Source: JAAAPF01 sp046541805
Lineage (GTDB): Bacteria; Pseudomonadota; Alphaproteobacteria; Geminicoccales; Geminicoccaceae
DNA: 53,380 nucleotides
Assembly: GCA_046541805.1 (NCBI GenBank)
Contig: JBKHCM010000006.1
Location: 1 to 53,380 of the forward strand
Reading direction: 5' to 3'
A model generated the notes under the pieces. It was not told the DNA's origin. It did not search any database and saw only the letters and a list, made by a program, of their open reading frames with translations. Shown here piece after piece: positions 1-9,310 of this stretch. Numbering within the stretch: the first letter of the stretch is position 1; every line of letters begins with the position of its first letter. The translations under genes and the position numbers were made by a program.

Positions 1-1146
1 GCCCTCGTCGGCGAGCCACGCCCCGACCGCGCCGACGAGCCCGCCCCCGTCGACCGCGCGGGCGGCCCCGGCGGCGGTGAGCGCGGCGGCGGCGTCGGCG
101 AAGTTCGTCATGTGCGGACCGAAGAGGACGGGGCGGGCGAGCCGGGCGGGCTCGAGCGGGTTCTGGCCGCCGTGCGGGATCAAGGAGCCGCCGACGAACG
201 CCACCTCGGCGAGCCGGTAGAAGAGGCCGAGCACGCCGAAGCGGTCGACCACCAGCATCCCGGTCTCCGCACCGGGTGGGCCGGCGTCGCCGAGCCGGCG
301 CAGATCGGGCCGCGCGAGGGCGGCCGCGATCGCCTGGGCGCGGTCGGGATGGCGCGGGACGATCAGGGTGAGAAGGTCCGCAAAGCTCCCGCGCAAGGCG
401 GCGTCCGCACGGGCGACGGCCTCCTCCTCGCCCGGATGGGTGCTCGCCGCGATCCAAACCCGCCGCCCGGCGAGCGCGTCGCGCCAGCGCGCGAGCTCCG
501 CCTTGTCCACCGGCAGGGGCGGGGCGGCGTCCTTGAGGTTGCCCGGCATCTCGACGCACCGCGCCCCGAGGCGCCGCAGCCGCGCCGCGTCGCCCTCGCT
601 CTGGGCGAGGACGCGCTCGAAGCGCCGCAACAACGCCCGCGCCAACGGCGCGGCGCGCGCCCACCGCCGCGCGCTGCGCTCGGAGAGCCGAGCGTTCACA
701 AGGAGGCGTGGGCCCGGGCTTTGCGCCAGCAACATCGGCCACAGCTCTTGTTCCACCAGCACCGTGGCGTCCGGGCGCCAATGCGCGAGGAAACGGCGAA
801 GCGCCGGTGCGGTGTCCAGGGGCGCGTAGGCGTGCCGCGCGCCGGTTGGCAGGCGTTCGGCCATCAACGCGGCGCTGCTGCGCGTGCCGGTGGTAAGGAG
901 GACCGCGAGCGGCGGTGCTGCCGTGACCAGACGGTCGATCACCGGCAGCACCGAGAGGCTCTCACCCAGGCTCGCGGCGTGGATCCAGACCAGCGGGCCG
1001 GGCGGACGCGGCCGGTCGTCGACGCCGAAGCGCTCGCCCAGCCGCGCGGCGTCCTCCTTGCCGGCGCGGGCGCGGCGGCGCAGATGCGCGGCGAGGAGGG
1101 GCGTCACGACGCGCCCGAGCGCACCGTAAAGGGCGAGCGCGGTCAC
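1..1146 (-). CDS. waaA: 3-deoxy-D-manno-octulosonic acid (Kdo) transferase, C-terminus cut by window edge
   Basis: Transfers Kdo from CMP-Kdo to lipid A precursor at the inner membrane, the first core step of lipopolysaccharide synthesis. The open frame runs 382 codons from a GTG start to the window edge. Visible family motifs are an N-terminal membrane-anchor region followed by RAGKEDAARLGERFG, WIHAASLGE (the Glu is the conserved catalytic base), TTGTRSSA, a stretch ending VEQELWPML, NARLSERSARRW, and near the edge GGSLIPHGGQNPLEPA with GPHMTNF. About 40 to 50 residues are missing at the C-terminus. The GTG start overlaps the TGA of the upstream glutamate dehydrogenase gene by 4 bases (GTGA), so translation is probably coupled, although the two products are functionally unrelated. 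Confidence 0.93.
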   Translation of the reverse strand, partial: MTALALYGALGRVVTPLLAAHLRRRARAGKEDAARLGERFGVDDRPRPPGPLVWIHAASLGESLSVLPVIDRLVTAAPPLAVLLTTGTRSSAALMAERLPTGARHAYAPLDTAPALRRFLAHWRPDATVLVEQELWPMLLAQSPGPRLLVNARLSERSARRWARAAPLARALLRRFERVLAQSEGDAARLRRLGARCVEMPGNLKDAAPPLPVDKAELARWRDALAGRRVWIAASTHPGEEEAVARADAALRGSFADLLTLIVPRHPDRAQAIAAALARPDLRRLGDAGPPGAETGMLVVDRFGVLGLFYRLAEVAFVGGSLIPHGGQNPLEPARLARPVLFGPHMTNFADAAAALTAAGAARAVDGGGLVGAVGAWLADEG

Positions 1147-4100
1147 CGCTTGCCGAGATCCCCGAGCGCGCGGATGGCCACGGCGATCATCGACAGATCG
1201 ACCACCGGGGCGCTCTCGATGTCCGCGAACAGCCGCTCGAGGCGCGGCAGTACCCGGCGGTTGGCGTCGACCCAGCGCTGGACGCGCTCGGCGGGCGCCG
1301 CCTCGCCCTCTTGGGCAAGCACGATCAGCGAGAGCCGGCGTAGCTCGCGGTAAAGGTCATCGGCGAGGCCCGCAGCGGCCAGGCGGTCCCAGCGGTTGCG
1401 AATGACCACCGTCTCCAGCCAGCGGCGGATCCGGCCGAGCGAGAGCGCCGCGTCGAGGGCGAAGTAGGTGGCCGCCGCGCCGCGGATCGACTCCTCGGCT
1501 TCGCCCGCGACCTCGACGATGTCGCAGGCGGCCATGAAGTAGGGCAGTGCCGCCAGCCGATGCGCGTTCTCGGCGTCGAGGCCGGCGCGGGCGAAGCCGT
1601 CGAGCTCGCGCTCGACGTGTTCGGCGCCCTCGCCGGTGAGGGTTTCCGGCAGGACCGCGACGACCTCGTCGATGCCGGCGCGAAACCGACCGACCGCCTC
1701 GGCCATCGCGGTGCGGGCGGGCAGATGCGCGAGGAACCAGGCGGTGCCGTCGAGCGTCACCCGCCGCGTCCGCTTCAAGAAGTCGATTTGCCGGGCCGCC
1801 TCACCGCTCTCGAGCTCCTCGAGCGCCCGCCATAGCGGCACCAGGGCGAACGCGTCGCGGGTGATGACGTAGGCGCGGGCGATGTCGGCGACGTCGCGGC
1901 CGGTGCTCTCCATCAGCTGGTTGACGAAGACGTCGAGCCCGCGGTTGATCATCGAGTTGGTGAGCCAGGTGGCGACGATCTCGCGGCGCAGGCCGTGGCC
2001 GCGGATGCCGTCGGCGAAGCGCCGGCGCAACGGCCGCGGGAAGTACTTCTGCAGGTCGGCCTCGAGATAGCCCTCGTCGACGACGTCGCTCGCCAGTAGC
2101 TGCGCGTAGACGCGGTTCTTGGTGAGCGCCAACAGCACCGACATCTCGGGCCGGGTGAGACCGCGGCCGGCTTGGCGGCGCTCGGTGAGCTCGTCCTCGC
2201 CCGGCAGGAGCTGGAGCGGTCGATCGAGCGCGCCATCGGCCTCGAGCCGGTGCATCAGCGAGGCCTGGGCATCGAGGTAGTCGGGTGGCATCGCCTGGGC
2301 GATCGACAGCGCGAAGTTTTGCAGGACGTTGTCTCGAAGACACAGCTCGGCCACCTCGTCGGTCATCTCCGCCAACAGCGCGTCGCGGTGCTTCAACGTG
2401 AGATCGCCCTCGCGCACCGCCCGGCCCAGCAGGATCTTGATGTTGACCTCGTGGTCGGAGCAGTCGACGCCCGCGGAATTGTCGATGGAATCGGTGTTGA
2501 TCCGACCTCCGTTCATCGCGAACTCGATGCGGGCGCGTTGGGTGAGACCGAGATTGCCCCCCTCGCCGACGATCTTGCACCCGAGATCGGCGGCGTCGAC
2601 CCGCACCGCGTCGTTGGCCCGATCCTCGGCCTCGGCGTGACGCTCGCTCGACGCCTTGACGTAGGTGCCGATGCCGCCGTTCCAGAGCAGGTCCACCGGC
2701 GCCTTGAGGATCGCCTTGATGACCTCGCTCGGCGCCAGCGTGGTCTCGTGGACGCCGAGGGCCCGCTTGGCGTCGGCGGAGAGTTGGATGGTCTTGGCCG
2801 AACGCGGCCACACGCCGCCGCCGCGGCTGATCCTGGCCCGGTCGTAGTCGTCCCAGCTCGAGCGCTCGAGCGCGAACAGGCGCTCGCGCTCGGCGTAGCT
2901 GCTCGCCGCGTCGGGATTGGGGTCGATGAAGATGTGGCGGTGGTCGAAGGCGGCGACCAGCCGTGTCTGCCGCGACAGCAGCATGCCGTTGCCGAAGACG
3001 TCACCGGACATGTCGCCGATGCCGACGCAGGTGAAGGGCTGGCGTTGGCAGTCGCGGCCGAGCTCGCGGAAATGGCGCTTGACCGACTCCCACGCTCCCT
3101 TGGCGGTGATGCCCATCTTCTTGTGGTCGTAGCCGGCGGAGCCGCCGGAGGCGAAGGCGTCGTCGAGCCAGAAGTCGTAACTCCGGGCGACGGCGTTGGC
3201 GATGTCCGAGAAGGTCGCGGTCCCCTTGTCGGCGGCCACGACCAGATAAGGGTCGTCGTCGTCCCAGCGCACCACCGCCGGCGGCGGCTCGATGGCGTCG
3301 CGCTTGCGATTGTCGGTGAGGTCCAGCAGCCCCGATAAAAAGAGCTTGTAGCAATCGATGCCTTCGCGCTGCAGCGCCTCGCGGCCGCCGCTTGTCGGCG
3401 CGCGCTTCAAGACGAAGCCGCCCTTGGCGCCGACCGGCACGATGATGCTGTTCTTCACCTGCTGCGCCTTCATCAGGCCGAGGATCTCGGTGCGGAAGTC
3501 CTCGCGGCGATCGGACCAGCGAATGCCGCCGCGGGCGACCTTGCCGCCGCGCAGGTGCACGCCCTCGAAGCGCACCGAATGGACGAAGATCTCGAAGGCG
3601 GGGCGCGGCTCCGGCATCAAGCGGATGCGCGCCGGATCGACCTTGATGGCGAGATAGGGCTTCGCCCGGCCGGCGTCGTCCGGCTGATAGGCGTTGGTCC
3701 TAAGACTCGCCGCCATGACCTCGCGGTAGGCGCGGATGATGATGTCCTCGTCGCGGACGGCAACGCTCTCGAGCAGGGCGTTGATCCGCGCCGTGGCGGC
3801 GTCGACGGCGCTCGTACGCTCGTCCGGGAAGTCGGGGTCGAAGCGGGCTTCGAAGTAGTCGGCGAGCGCGCGGGCGATCGCGGGATGATGCGCGAGGGTG
3901 TCCTCGATATAGGCTTGGCTGAACGGGATTTTGATCTGCCGCATGTAACGGCAATAGGCGCGCAGGATCTGCACTTGGCGCGCGCCCAGCCCGGCGAGCA
4001 GCACCAGCCGATTGAAGCCGTCGTCCTCGACCTCGCCCGCCCAGATCCGCGCGAAGGCGTCGTGGAAACGCTCGCGGGTCTGCTCGACGTCGACGTCGGC

Positions 4101-5963
4101 GCCGCTCGTGACGGCCATGCCGAAGTCGTGCAGCCAGAAGTCGCGGCCGTGGACGTCGCGGATACGGTAGGGCTGCTCGTCGAGGACGGTGAGGCCCATG
4201 TTGGCGAGGATCGGCAGCGCCCGGGCGAGCGGGATTTTCCGGTCGGCGCAGACGAGCTTGAAACGCAACAGGTCCGAGCCCGGCGCGATCGGGCGGTAGA
4301 GGCTCAAGCGCAGGGGGCCTTCGCCCCGGGCGAGGCGGGCGACGTGGTCGAGATCGGGCACGGCGAGGCGCGGCGGCGTGCTCTCCTGGTAGCCCGCGGG
4401 AATGCCACCGCCATAGAGCTGAAAGCGGCGATGGCCCTCGGCCTCACCTTCGGCCTCGACGAGCGCGCTCAACAGCCGGTCGGTCCACGACCGCGACAGC
4501 TCGCGTAGTTCGGCCTCGAGCGCGTCAACGTCGACCTCGGGCGTGCCGCGCTCGGGTGGAACCCGGATGGTGAAGAGGATGCGGGCGAGGACGTCCTCGC
4601 CGAGGCGGGTCTCGAACTGCACGTCGGTGCCGCCGAGCGCCGCCTTCAAGGTGGCCTCGAAGCGGCGGCGGATCTCGGTCGTGTAGCGCTCACGCGGGAC
4701 GAAGACGAGGCAGGCGGCGAAGCGGCCGAAGGGGTCGTGGCGGATGAAGAGGCGCAGCCGCTGGCGGTCGCGCAGGTGCAGGATGTCGAGGGCGAAGCGG
4801 GCGAGGGTGTCCTCGTCGGCCTGGAAGAGCTCGTCGCGCGGGTAGGTCTCGAGGACGTTCAACAGCGCCTTGCCGTCGTGCGAGCCGGGCCGTACCCCCG
4901 AGCGCTCGATCAGCCGGCGCACCTTGCGCCTGAGCAACGGGATGTCGCGGGGCGTGCGGTTGTAGGCGCCGGCGGTGAACAGGCCCAAGAACCGGTGCTC
5001 GCCGACGACGCTGCCGTCCGCGGCGTAGCGTTTGACCCCGACGTAATCGAGATACGCGTTGCGGTGGACCGTCGAGCGGGTGTTGGCCTTGGTGAGGATC
5101 AACGGCTCGCGCGGATCGGCGGCGCGCTCGCGGATCACCGCCGGCAGCTTGGAGAAGGTCTGCGAGGGCGTCTGCTGGAGGTGCTTGAGGATGCCCTTGC
5201 TGTGCTCGGCCTCGCGCTCGAGGTGGAGGCCGTCGGCGCGGCGCACCAGCGCGTAGCGGCCGTAGCCGAGAAAGGTGAAGTGGTCCGCGGCGAGCCACTC
5301 CAAAAAGGCCACGATCTCCTCGGCCACCTCGGCGTCCACCCGCGGGCGCGCCGGGTCGAGGTCGGCACGCGCCTGCTCGACCGCCTTGAGCATCGCGTGC
5401 CAGTCCTCCACCGCGGCGCGCACGTCGGCGAGGACGTCGTCGAGCTCGTCGGCGAAGTCGCGCAGCTGAGCGTCGTCGCCGAGCTGGTCGACCTCGAAGC
5501 GCATGAAGCTTTCCTGCGCGCCGTCGCCGGCGCCCTCGACCTCGAGGAGGCGACCGGTCTCGTCCCTGTGGACGAGCAGGATGGGGTGGACCAGCAGATG
5601 GATGGCGAGCCCACGCCGGGCGAACGCCGCCGTCATGCTGTCGACGAGAAACGGCATGTCGTCGGTGACGACGGTGACGACGGTGTGGGTCGAATGCCAA
5701 CCGTCGCGCTCCAGCTCGGGGTTGTAGACCCGCAGGCGATGGCGACCGGGGGCGCGATCGCGGGCGAGGCGGTAGTGATCGAGCGCGGAGGCGTAGAGGG
5801 TGAGCGGATCGCGCGCCAAGAGATCGGCGCTCGCGGCGCCGGCATAGTAAAGGCGCACGAAGCGCTCGGCCTTCAGCGCGTCGTGGCCGCTGAGCCGCTC
5901 CTGCAATTGCTCGCCTAGGGCCTCGAACAGCTCCTCGCGCCGTTGGTCGAGATCCTCGTCCAT
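1143..5963 (-). CDS. NAD-specific glutamate dehydrogenase, large (about 180 kDa) class
   Basis: Oxidatively deaminates glutamate to 2-oxoglutarate and ammonia with NAD in the cytoplasm. The product is 1606 residues, the usual size of this class (about 1600), against about 450 for ordinary GDH. A long N-terminal regulatory part with ACT-like segments precedes the catalytic core at roughly residues 720 to 1250. Core motifs include GGIRWSDRREDFRTE (about 808), VGAKGGFVLK (about 847, substrate lysine region), GIGDMSGDVFGNGML (about 980, dinucleotide domain) and VGEGGNLGLTQ. The helical C-terminal region is complete. The ATG at 5963 gives the expected N-terminus, with GGGAGG about 10 bases upstream. 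It overlaps waaA downstream by 4 bases. Confidence 0.96.
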   Translation of the reverse strand: MDEDLDQRREELFEALGEQLQERLSGHDALKAERFVRLYYAGAASADLLARDPLTLYASALDHYRLARDRAPGRHRLRVYNPELERDGWHSTHTVVTVVTDDMPFLVDSMTAAFARRGLAIHLLVHPILLVHRDETGRLLEVEGAGDGAQESFMRFEVDQLGDDAQLRDFADELDDVLADVRAAVEDWHAMLKAVEQARADLDPARPRVDAEVAEEIVAFLEWLAADHFTFLGYGRYALVRRADGLHLEREAEHSKGILKHLQQTPSQTFSKLPAVIRERAADPREPLILTKANTRSTVHRNAYLDYVGVKRYAADGSVVGEHRFLGLFTAGAYNRTPRDIPLLRRKVRRLIERSGVRPGSHDGKALLNVLETYPRDELFQADEDTLARFALDILHLRDRQRLRLFIRHDPFGRFAACLVFVPRERYTTEIRRRFEATLKAALGGTDVQFETRLGEDVLARILFTIRVPPERGTPEVDVDALEAELRELSRSWTDRLLSALVEAEGEAEGHRRFQLYGGGIPAGYQESTPPRLAVPDLDHVARLARGEGPLRLSLYRPIAPGSDLLRFKLVCADRKIPLARALPILANMGLTVLDEQPYRIRDVHGRDFWLHDFGMAVTSGADVDVEQTRERFHDAFARIWAGEVEDDGFNRLVLLAGLGARQVQILRAYCRYMRQIKIPFSQAYIEDTLAHHPAIARALADYFEARFDPDFPDERTSAVDAATARINALLESVAVRDEDIIIRAYREVMAASLRTNAYQPDDAGRAKPYLAIKVDPARIRLMPEPRPAFEIFVHSVRFEGVHLRGGKVARGGIRWSDRREDFRTEILGLMKAQQVKNSIIVPVGAKGGFVLKRAPTSGGREALQREGIDCYKLFLSGLLDLTDNRKRDAIEPPPAVVRWDDDDPYLVVAADKGTATFSDIANAVARSYDFWLDDAFASGGSAGYDHKKMGITAKGAWESVKRHFRELGRDCQRQPFTCVGIGDMSGDVFGNGMLLSRQTRLVAAFDHRHIFIDPNPDAASSYAERERLFALERSSWDDYDRARISRGGGVWPRSAKTIQLSADAKRALGVHETTLAPSEVIKAILKAPVDLLWNGGIGTYVKASSERHAEAEDRANDAVRVDAADLGCKIVGEGGNLGLTQRARIEFAMNGGRINTDSIDNSAGVDCSDHEVNIKILLGRAVREGDLTLKHRDALLAEMTDEVAELCLRDNVLQNFALSIAQAMPPDYLDAQASLMHRLEADGALDRPLQLLPGEDELTERRQAGRGLTRPEMSVLLALTKNRVYAQLLASDVVDEGYLEADLQKYFPRPLRRRFADGIRGHGLRREIVATWLTNSMINRGLDVFVNQLMESTGRDVADIARAYVITRDAFALVPLWRALEELESGEAARQIDFLKRTRRVTLDGTAWFLAHLPARTAMAEAVGRFRAGIDEVVAVLPETLTGEGAEHVERELDGFARAGLDAENAHRLAALPYFMAACDIVEVAGEAEESIRGAAATYFALDAALSLGRIRRWLETVVIRNRWDRLAAAGLADDLYRELRRLSLIVLAQEGEAAPAERVQRWVDANRRVLPRLERLFADIESAPVVDLSMIAVAIRALGDLGKR

Positions 5964-5986
5964 CGTAGCCGCGCCTCCCCGCGACG

Positions 5987-6004
5987 GCCCGGCTTCTTCC
6001 GGGC
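5987..6004. promoter_or_regulatory. small hairpin in the leader of the glutamate dehydrogenase gene
   Basis: Inverted repeat GCCCGG-CTTCTT-CCGGGC (6-bp arms, 6-base loop), about 24 bases upstream of the GDH start codon, followed on the plus strand by TTTC. It could be a leader hairpin of the GDH mRNA or a weak plus-strand terminator. Seen by eye only. In DNA this rich in GC such short stems also arise by chance. Confidence 0.25.
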
Positions 6005-6188
6005 TTTCGCCGCGGACTGTTAGCCCCTTTGCGGACGCGCAGCTACCCGTCCGCGGCCATGGCGAGGGCGCCGGTGTGATCGCGGCCCTCGCTCTCGCGC
6101 ATCGGCCGCTCCTCGTGGTTCACCGCTCGCGCCGCTGCGACACCTGACCTCTGCCGCGCTCGATCCGGCGCTCGCCCTCGGCGATGCG

Positions 6189-6926
6189 GCGTTCGCCCCG
6201 GGTTGTGCGCAGGCTGATTGGTTTGCGTCCTCCGCGGCCATCGTCCGGCTCGCCGGGGCCTCGTAGAAGGCGGCTTGGGCCTCGGCCGGCGGGCGTGCAG
6301 GGCCTGCTCGAGGGTGTCGAGCACGACGCCGGCCGTGGCCGTCCGGGACACCCGCCGGCCGACGATGCGGCGGGCGACGGCATCGATCACGAAGGCCACG
6401 TGGACGAAGCCCGTCCAGCTGGCGACGTAGCTGAAGTCGGCGACCCGAAGGACGTCGGGGCGCGGTGCTTTGAAATCCCGGTTCACGCGGTCCAGCGGGC
6501 ACGGTGCCGCCTTGTCGCTCACCGTCGCGCGGATCGTCTTGTCACGAACGGTACCGCGAAGGCCCATCGCCCGCATCGGACGAGCCACGGTGCAGCGGGC
6601 GACCTCGATCCCTGCGCGCCGCAGCAGCCGCCGGACTTTCCGCACACCGTAGACCCGGAAATTCTCGGTCCCAGACCCGGTGGATGTGGCGCTGCAGCTC
6701 GGCGTCGCGCAACCAAAGACGCAGCGTCTCGGCGTGGCAACCGACCTTCGCCGCCACCGAGCGGAGCGCCGCCGCCCAGATCGCGTGCTCGGCTTCCTGC
6801 TCGCGCACCAGCCGCACCGCGCGCTCACCCAGCTCCGCCAACCAACGCCTTCGATCTCTTCGTCTTGCTCCGCATGGACCCCATCCTTCCAAAAGTGGGG
6901 GCCTTCCAAGAACCCGGTACGGTTCA
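6189..6926 (-). mobile_element. degraded IS3-family insertion sequence
   Basis: The element is about 740 bp instead of the usual 1.2 to 1.5 kb. The left end on the minus strand reads TGAACCGTACCGGGTTCTTG, ending at 6926, and is followed by the CCCCCACTTTTGGAAGG segment seen at ends of this IS group. The other end, near 6189 to 6213, carries an imperfect partner around CCCCGGGTTGTGCGCAGG. Inside are an OrfA-like start, a frameshift, the middle of OrfB, and then the OrfB tail, so an internal block has been lost. No target-site duplication could be recognised. Confidence 0.75.
6230..6892 (-). pseudogene. IS3-family transposase remnant (orfA/orfB pieces, frameshifted and internally deleted)
   Basis: One frame holds an OrfA-like helix-turn-helix segment (LGERAVRLVREQEAEHAIW, then VAAKVGCHAETLRLWLRDAE). 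After a frame change near 6650 comes OrfB: FRVYGVRKVRRLLRRAG, CTVARPMRAMGLRG, and the integrase core start VADFSYVASWTGFVHVAFVI with the first acidic residue of the DDE triad. The expected HSDRGSQY segment with the second Asp, and the region with the catalytic Glu, are absent. Sequence jumps after the TLEQALHARRP region to a tail resembling the OrfB C-terminus (PPAEAQAAFYEAP, in another frame). The product cannot be an active transposase. Confidence 0.8.
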
Positions 6927-6960
6927 AAAGCCGCCCGGCGCGGGCGTCCCGGAGATCGGG

Positions 6961-9078
6961 TCAGCGGGCGGCGTCGCCGGCGATCTCGGCCGAGTGTGCC
7001 GCCGCCGCGGCGGCGGCGCCGGCGCGCGCCCGGGCGAGTTCGGGCGTGTCGCTTTCGACGATCACCCGCCTGGGCGCGAACTCGATGCCGTTCTCGGCGA
7101 AGGCCTTCTGGATGCGGGCGTAGGCCTCGCGCCGGATGACGAACTGCTCGCCGGGCTTGCAGATGAACTTGACGCCGATGATCATCGCCGAGTCGTCGAC
7201 CTCGAGCACGCCCTGCGATTTCACCGGTTGAATGAGGTGCGGGGCGATCTCCGGCTGGTTCTGCATCTCGACACCGACCTTCTTGATCAGCCGGCGGACC
7301 TTCTCGAGGTCGGTGTTGAACGGCACCCGCAGCAACAGCTTGATCTTGACCCAGTCGCGGCTGTGGTTCTGCACCGTGCCCATGGAGCCGAAGGGGATGG
7401 TGTAGACGGGGCCGCGGTGGTGGCGCAGGCGGACCGAGCGCAGCGAGATCTTCTCCACGACGCCCTTGCCCTCGGCGGTGACGAGGTACTCACCGACGCG
7501 GAAGGCGTCCTCGATCAGGTAGAAGATACCGGTGATGACGTCCTTCACCAGCGTCTGCGCGCCGAAGCCGACGGCGAGGCCGATGACGCCGGCGCCCGCC
7601 AACAGCGCGGTGATGTTGACGCCCAGCGCGCCGAGGGCGGTCAGGATCGCGATCGTCGCGATCACCACCAGCGCGGTGCTGCGCAACAGTGGCACCAGGG
7701 TGTCGAGCCGGGAGCCCGCCTTGCCGAAGCCTTCGCTCTCGAGGTCGGCCTGCGCGCCCTCGGGAGCGTAGCGATCCAAGACGATCCGGACGGCGCGCCA
7801 GATCGCCCAACCCACGACCAGGGCCAGCCCCGCCTCCAACAACGCGGCGCTCACCCGGTCTTCGATGCCGCCCGTGGCGGCCGCGAAGGGGTCGATCCCC
7901 CAGGCGCGCAGCGCGAACACCAGCCCGGCGAACGCGACGGTCCCCTGGGCCAGCGCCTTGGCGCCGCCGGCGACGCCCGCGCCTTCACCGGCGGCGCCGC
8001 GGTCGTCGAACCAGGCGCCGATGCCGCCGAGGGCGAAGGGCAGCAGCAACAAGGCCGTGAACGCGTAGTCCACGGCGTCGCCGATGTCCGCGCCCTCGAG
8101 GCGACCCAGCACCACGGCCGCCAATCGAAGCAACGCCAAGGCGACGTAGACGCGGTGCCAATGCTGCGCGAACCAGCCGATCATCGGCGGCTGCGGCGCC
8201 CCGCGGCCGTTGCCGAAGCTGTGCTCGATCAGACCGCGGATCGGGGCGCGCAGCGACCAGAACAGCCAGATCCGCGCCGCCGTGACGATCGCCTCGAGAG
8301 CGATGATCGCGAGCGTCGCCTCCCACTCGGCCGCGGCGAGGTTGACCACCAACGCGCGAAAACAGGCGAGCGGCGCCAGGATGACGATGACGGCCAAGAC
8401 GACGCGCCAGACGCGGCGCGCCTCGTCGTCGGCGAGCGGGGCCAAGCGCGCGGCGCGATCGACGGGGTTGGCGATCAGCCGTGCCAGCGCGATCACGAGG
8501 AGGGCGACGAAGATGTGGTTGGCGAACCCGGAGAGGGTGAGCCAGGGCGCCGGCGATTCGTCGGGCAGCAGGGCCAGGCCGAGCGCGAAGCTGACGACGA
8601 GGAAGGCCGCGATCGCCACCGCGTCGCGCAGGAACGCCCACGAGGCGTGAGCGAGCCGGCGGCGAAAGCGCGGCAGCGCCGCGTCGCCGCGTCGGGTGCA
8701 TGCGCCCAGCGCGCGCTCGACGAGCGCGGCGGCGGCGAGACCGGCGAGCAAGCAGAGAACGATCAGCGCGAAGCCGCTCGCGCCGCCGGCGCGTTGCCAC
8801 CAGGAGGCGAGCCGACCGCCCATCGCGAGCGCGCCGTCCACGGCGGTGTCCACCTCGTCGGCGTAGCGCTGCTGCCAGTCCTCCTGCGCCGCTGGCGCGG
8901 GTTCGACCGCCTCGGCGCCCGCGTCGCCGAGGGCGCGGAGGACCTCCGCACGGACCGCCGGGTCGAGATCGGCCGGCAGGGTGACGGTGATCCGCTCACG
9001 CGCCGGCTCTTGCGCGTAGGTCGGCGGCGTGGCGAGCGCGGCGACGACGAGGACCAGGAGCAGCAGGACGCGACGCAC
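6961..9078 (-). CDS. large MscS-family mechanosensitive ion channel
   Basis: A 705-residue inner-membrane channel that would open under membrane tension to release solutes on hypo-osmotic shock. There is a signal peptide (residues 1 to about 22, ending TYAQ), a periplasmic segment, about ten hydrophobic helices, and then the MscS core. The pore helix is glycine/alanine rich, GVIGLAVGFGAQTLVKD at about 496 to 513, followed by the beta domain (ITGIFYLIEDAFRVGEY, VVEKISLRSVRLR, IPFGSMGTVQNHSRDW) and the cytoplasmic alpha/beta domain. The N-terminal extension makes it much longer than E. coli MscS (286 residues), closer to the YnaI/YbdG type. It lies downstream of tRNA-Arg(CCG) in the same direction. 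Confidence 0.93.
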   Translation of the reverse strand: MRRVLLLLVLVVAALATPPTYAQEPARERITVTLPADLDPAVRAEVLRALGDAGAEAVEPAPAAQEDWQQRYADEVDTAVDGALAMGGRLASWWQRAGGASGFALIVLCLLAGLAAAALVERALGACTRRGDAALPRFRRRLAHASWAFLRDAVAIAAFLVVSFALGLALLPDESPAPWLTLSGFANHIFVALLVIALARLIANPVDRAARLAPLADDEARRVWRVVLAVIVILAPLACFRALVVNLAAAEWEATLAIIALEAIVTAARIWLFWSLRAPIRGLIEHSFGNGRGAPQPPMIGWFAQHWHRVYVALALLRLAAVVLGRLEGADIGDAVDYAFTALLLLPFALGGIGAWFDDRGAAGEGAGVAGGAKALAQGTVAFAGLVFALRAWGIDPFAAATGGIEDRVSAALLEAGLALVVGWAIWRAVRIVLDRYAPEGAQADLESEGFGKAGSRLDTLVPLLRSTALVVIATIAILTALGALGVNITALLAGAGVIGLAVGFGAQTLVKDVITGIFYLIEDAFRVGEYLVTAEGKGVVEKISLRSVRLRHHRGPVYTIPFGSMGTVQNHSRDWVKIKLLLRVPFNTDLEKVRRLIKKVGVEMQNQPEIAPHLIQPVKSQGVLEVDDSAMIIGVKFICKPGEQFVIRREAYARIQKAFAENGIEFAPRRVIVESDTPELARARAGAAAAAAAHSAEIAGDAAR

Positions 9079-9124
9079 GAGCCACCTTAGACGCAGATGA
9101 ACGCCCCGAGGTCGGGCCCATCCG

Positions 9125-9137
9125 CCCCCCCCCCCCC
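9125..9137. repeat. C13 homopolymer upstream of the channel gene
   Basis: Thirteen consecutive cytosines between tRNA-Arg(CCG) and the start of the mechanosensitive channel gene, about 47 bases upstream of its ATG. A tract this long can slip during replication and is also a common place for assembly errors. Confidence 0.9.
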
Positions 9138-9174
9138 GGCGCGACGCGGTCGTCAGCGCGAACCGGCAGCGGCG

Positions 9175-9250
9175 TGGTGCGCCCGGCAGGATTCGAACCT
9201 GCGACCTTTGGTTCCGGAGACCAACGCTCTATCCCCTGAGCTACGGGCGC
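9175..9250 (-). tRNA. tRNA-Arg (anticodon CCG)
   Basis: Full cloverleaf on the minus strand. The 7-bp acceptor stem is GCGCCCG/CGGGCGC. The D arm is followed by the anticodon stem TTGGT/ACCAA with loop CTCCGGA, giving anticodon CCG (reads CGG). The T arm contains GGTTCGAATCC. The discriminator is A and the CCA end is encoded. It lies between the ABC ATPase gene and the MscS gene, all on the minus strand. Confidence 0.96.
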
Positions 9251-9310
9251 AACGGCCCGGAGCTATAGCGCACCGGCCGGTCGCCGCCAAAGGCTTTTCG
9301 CCGGGGCCGC

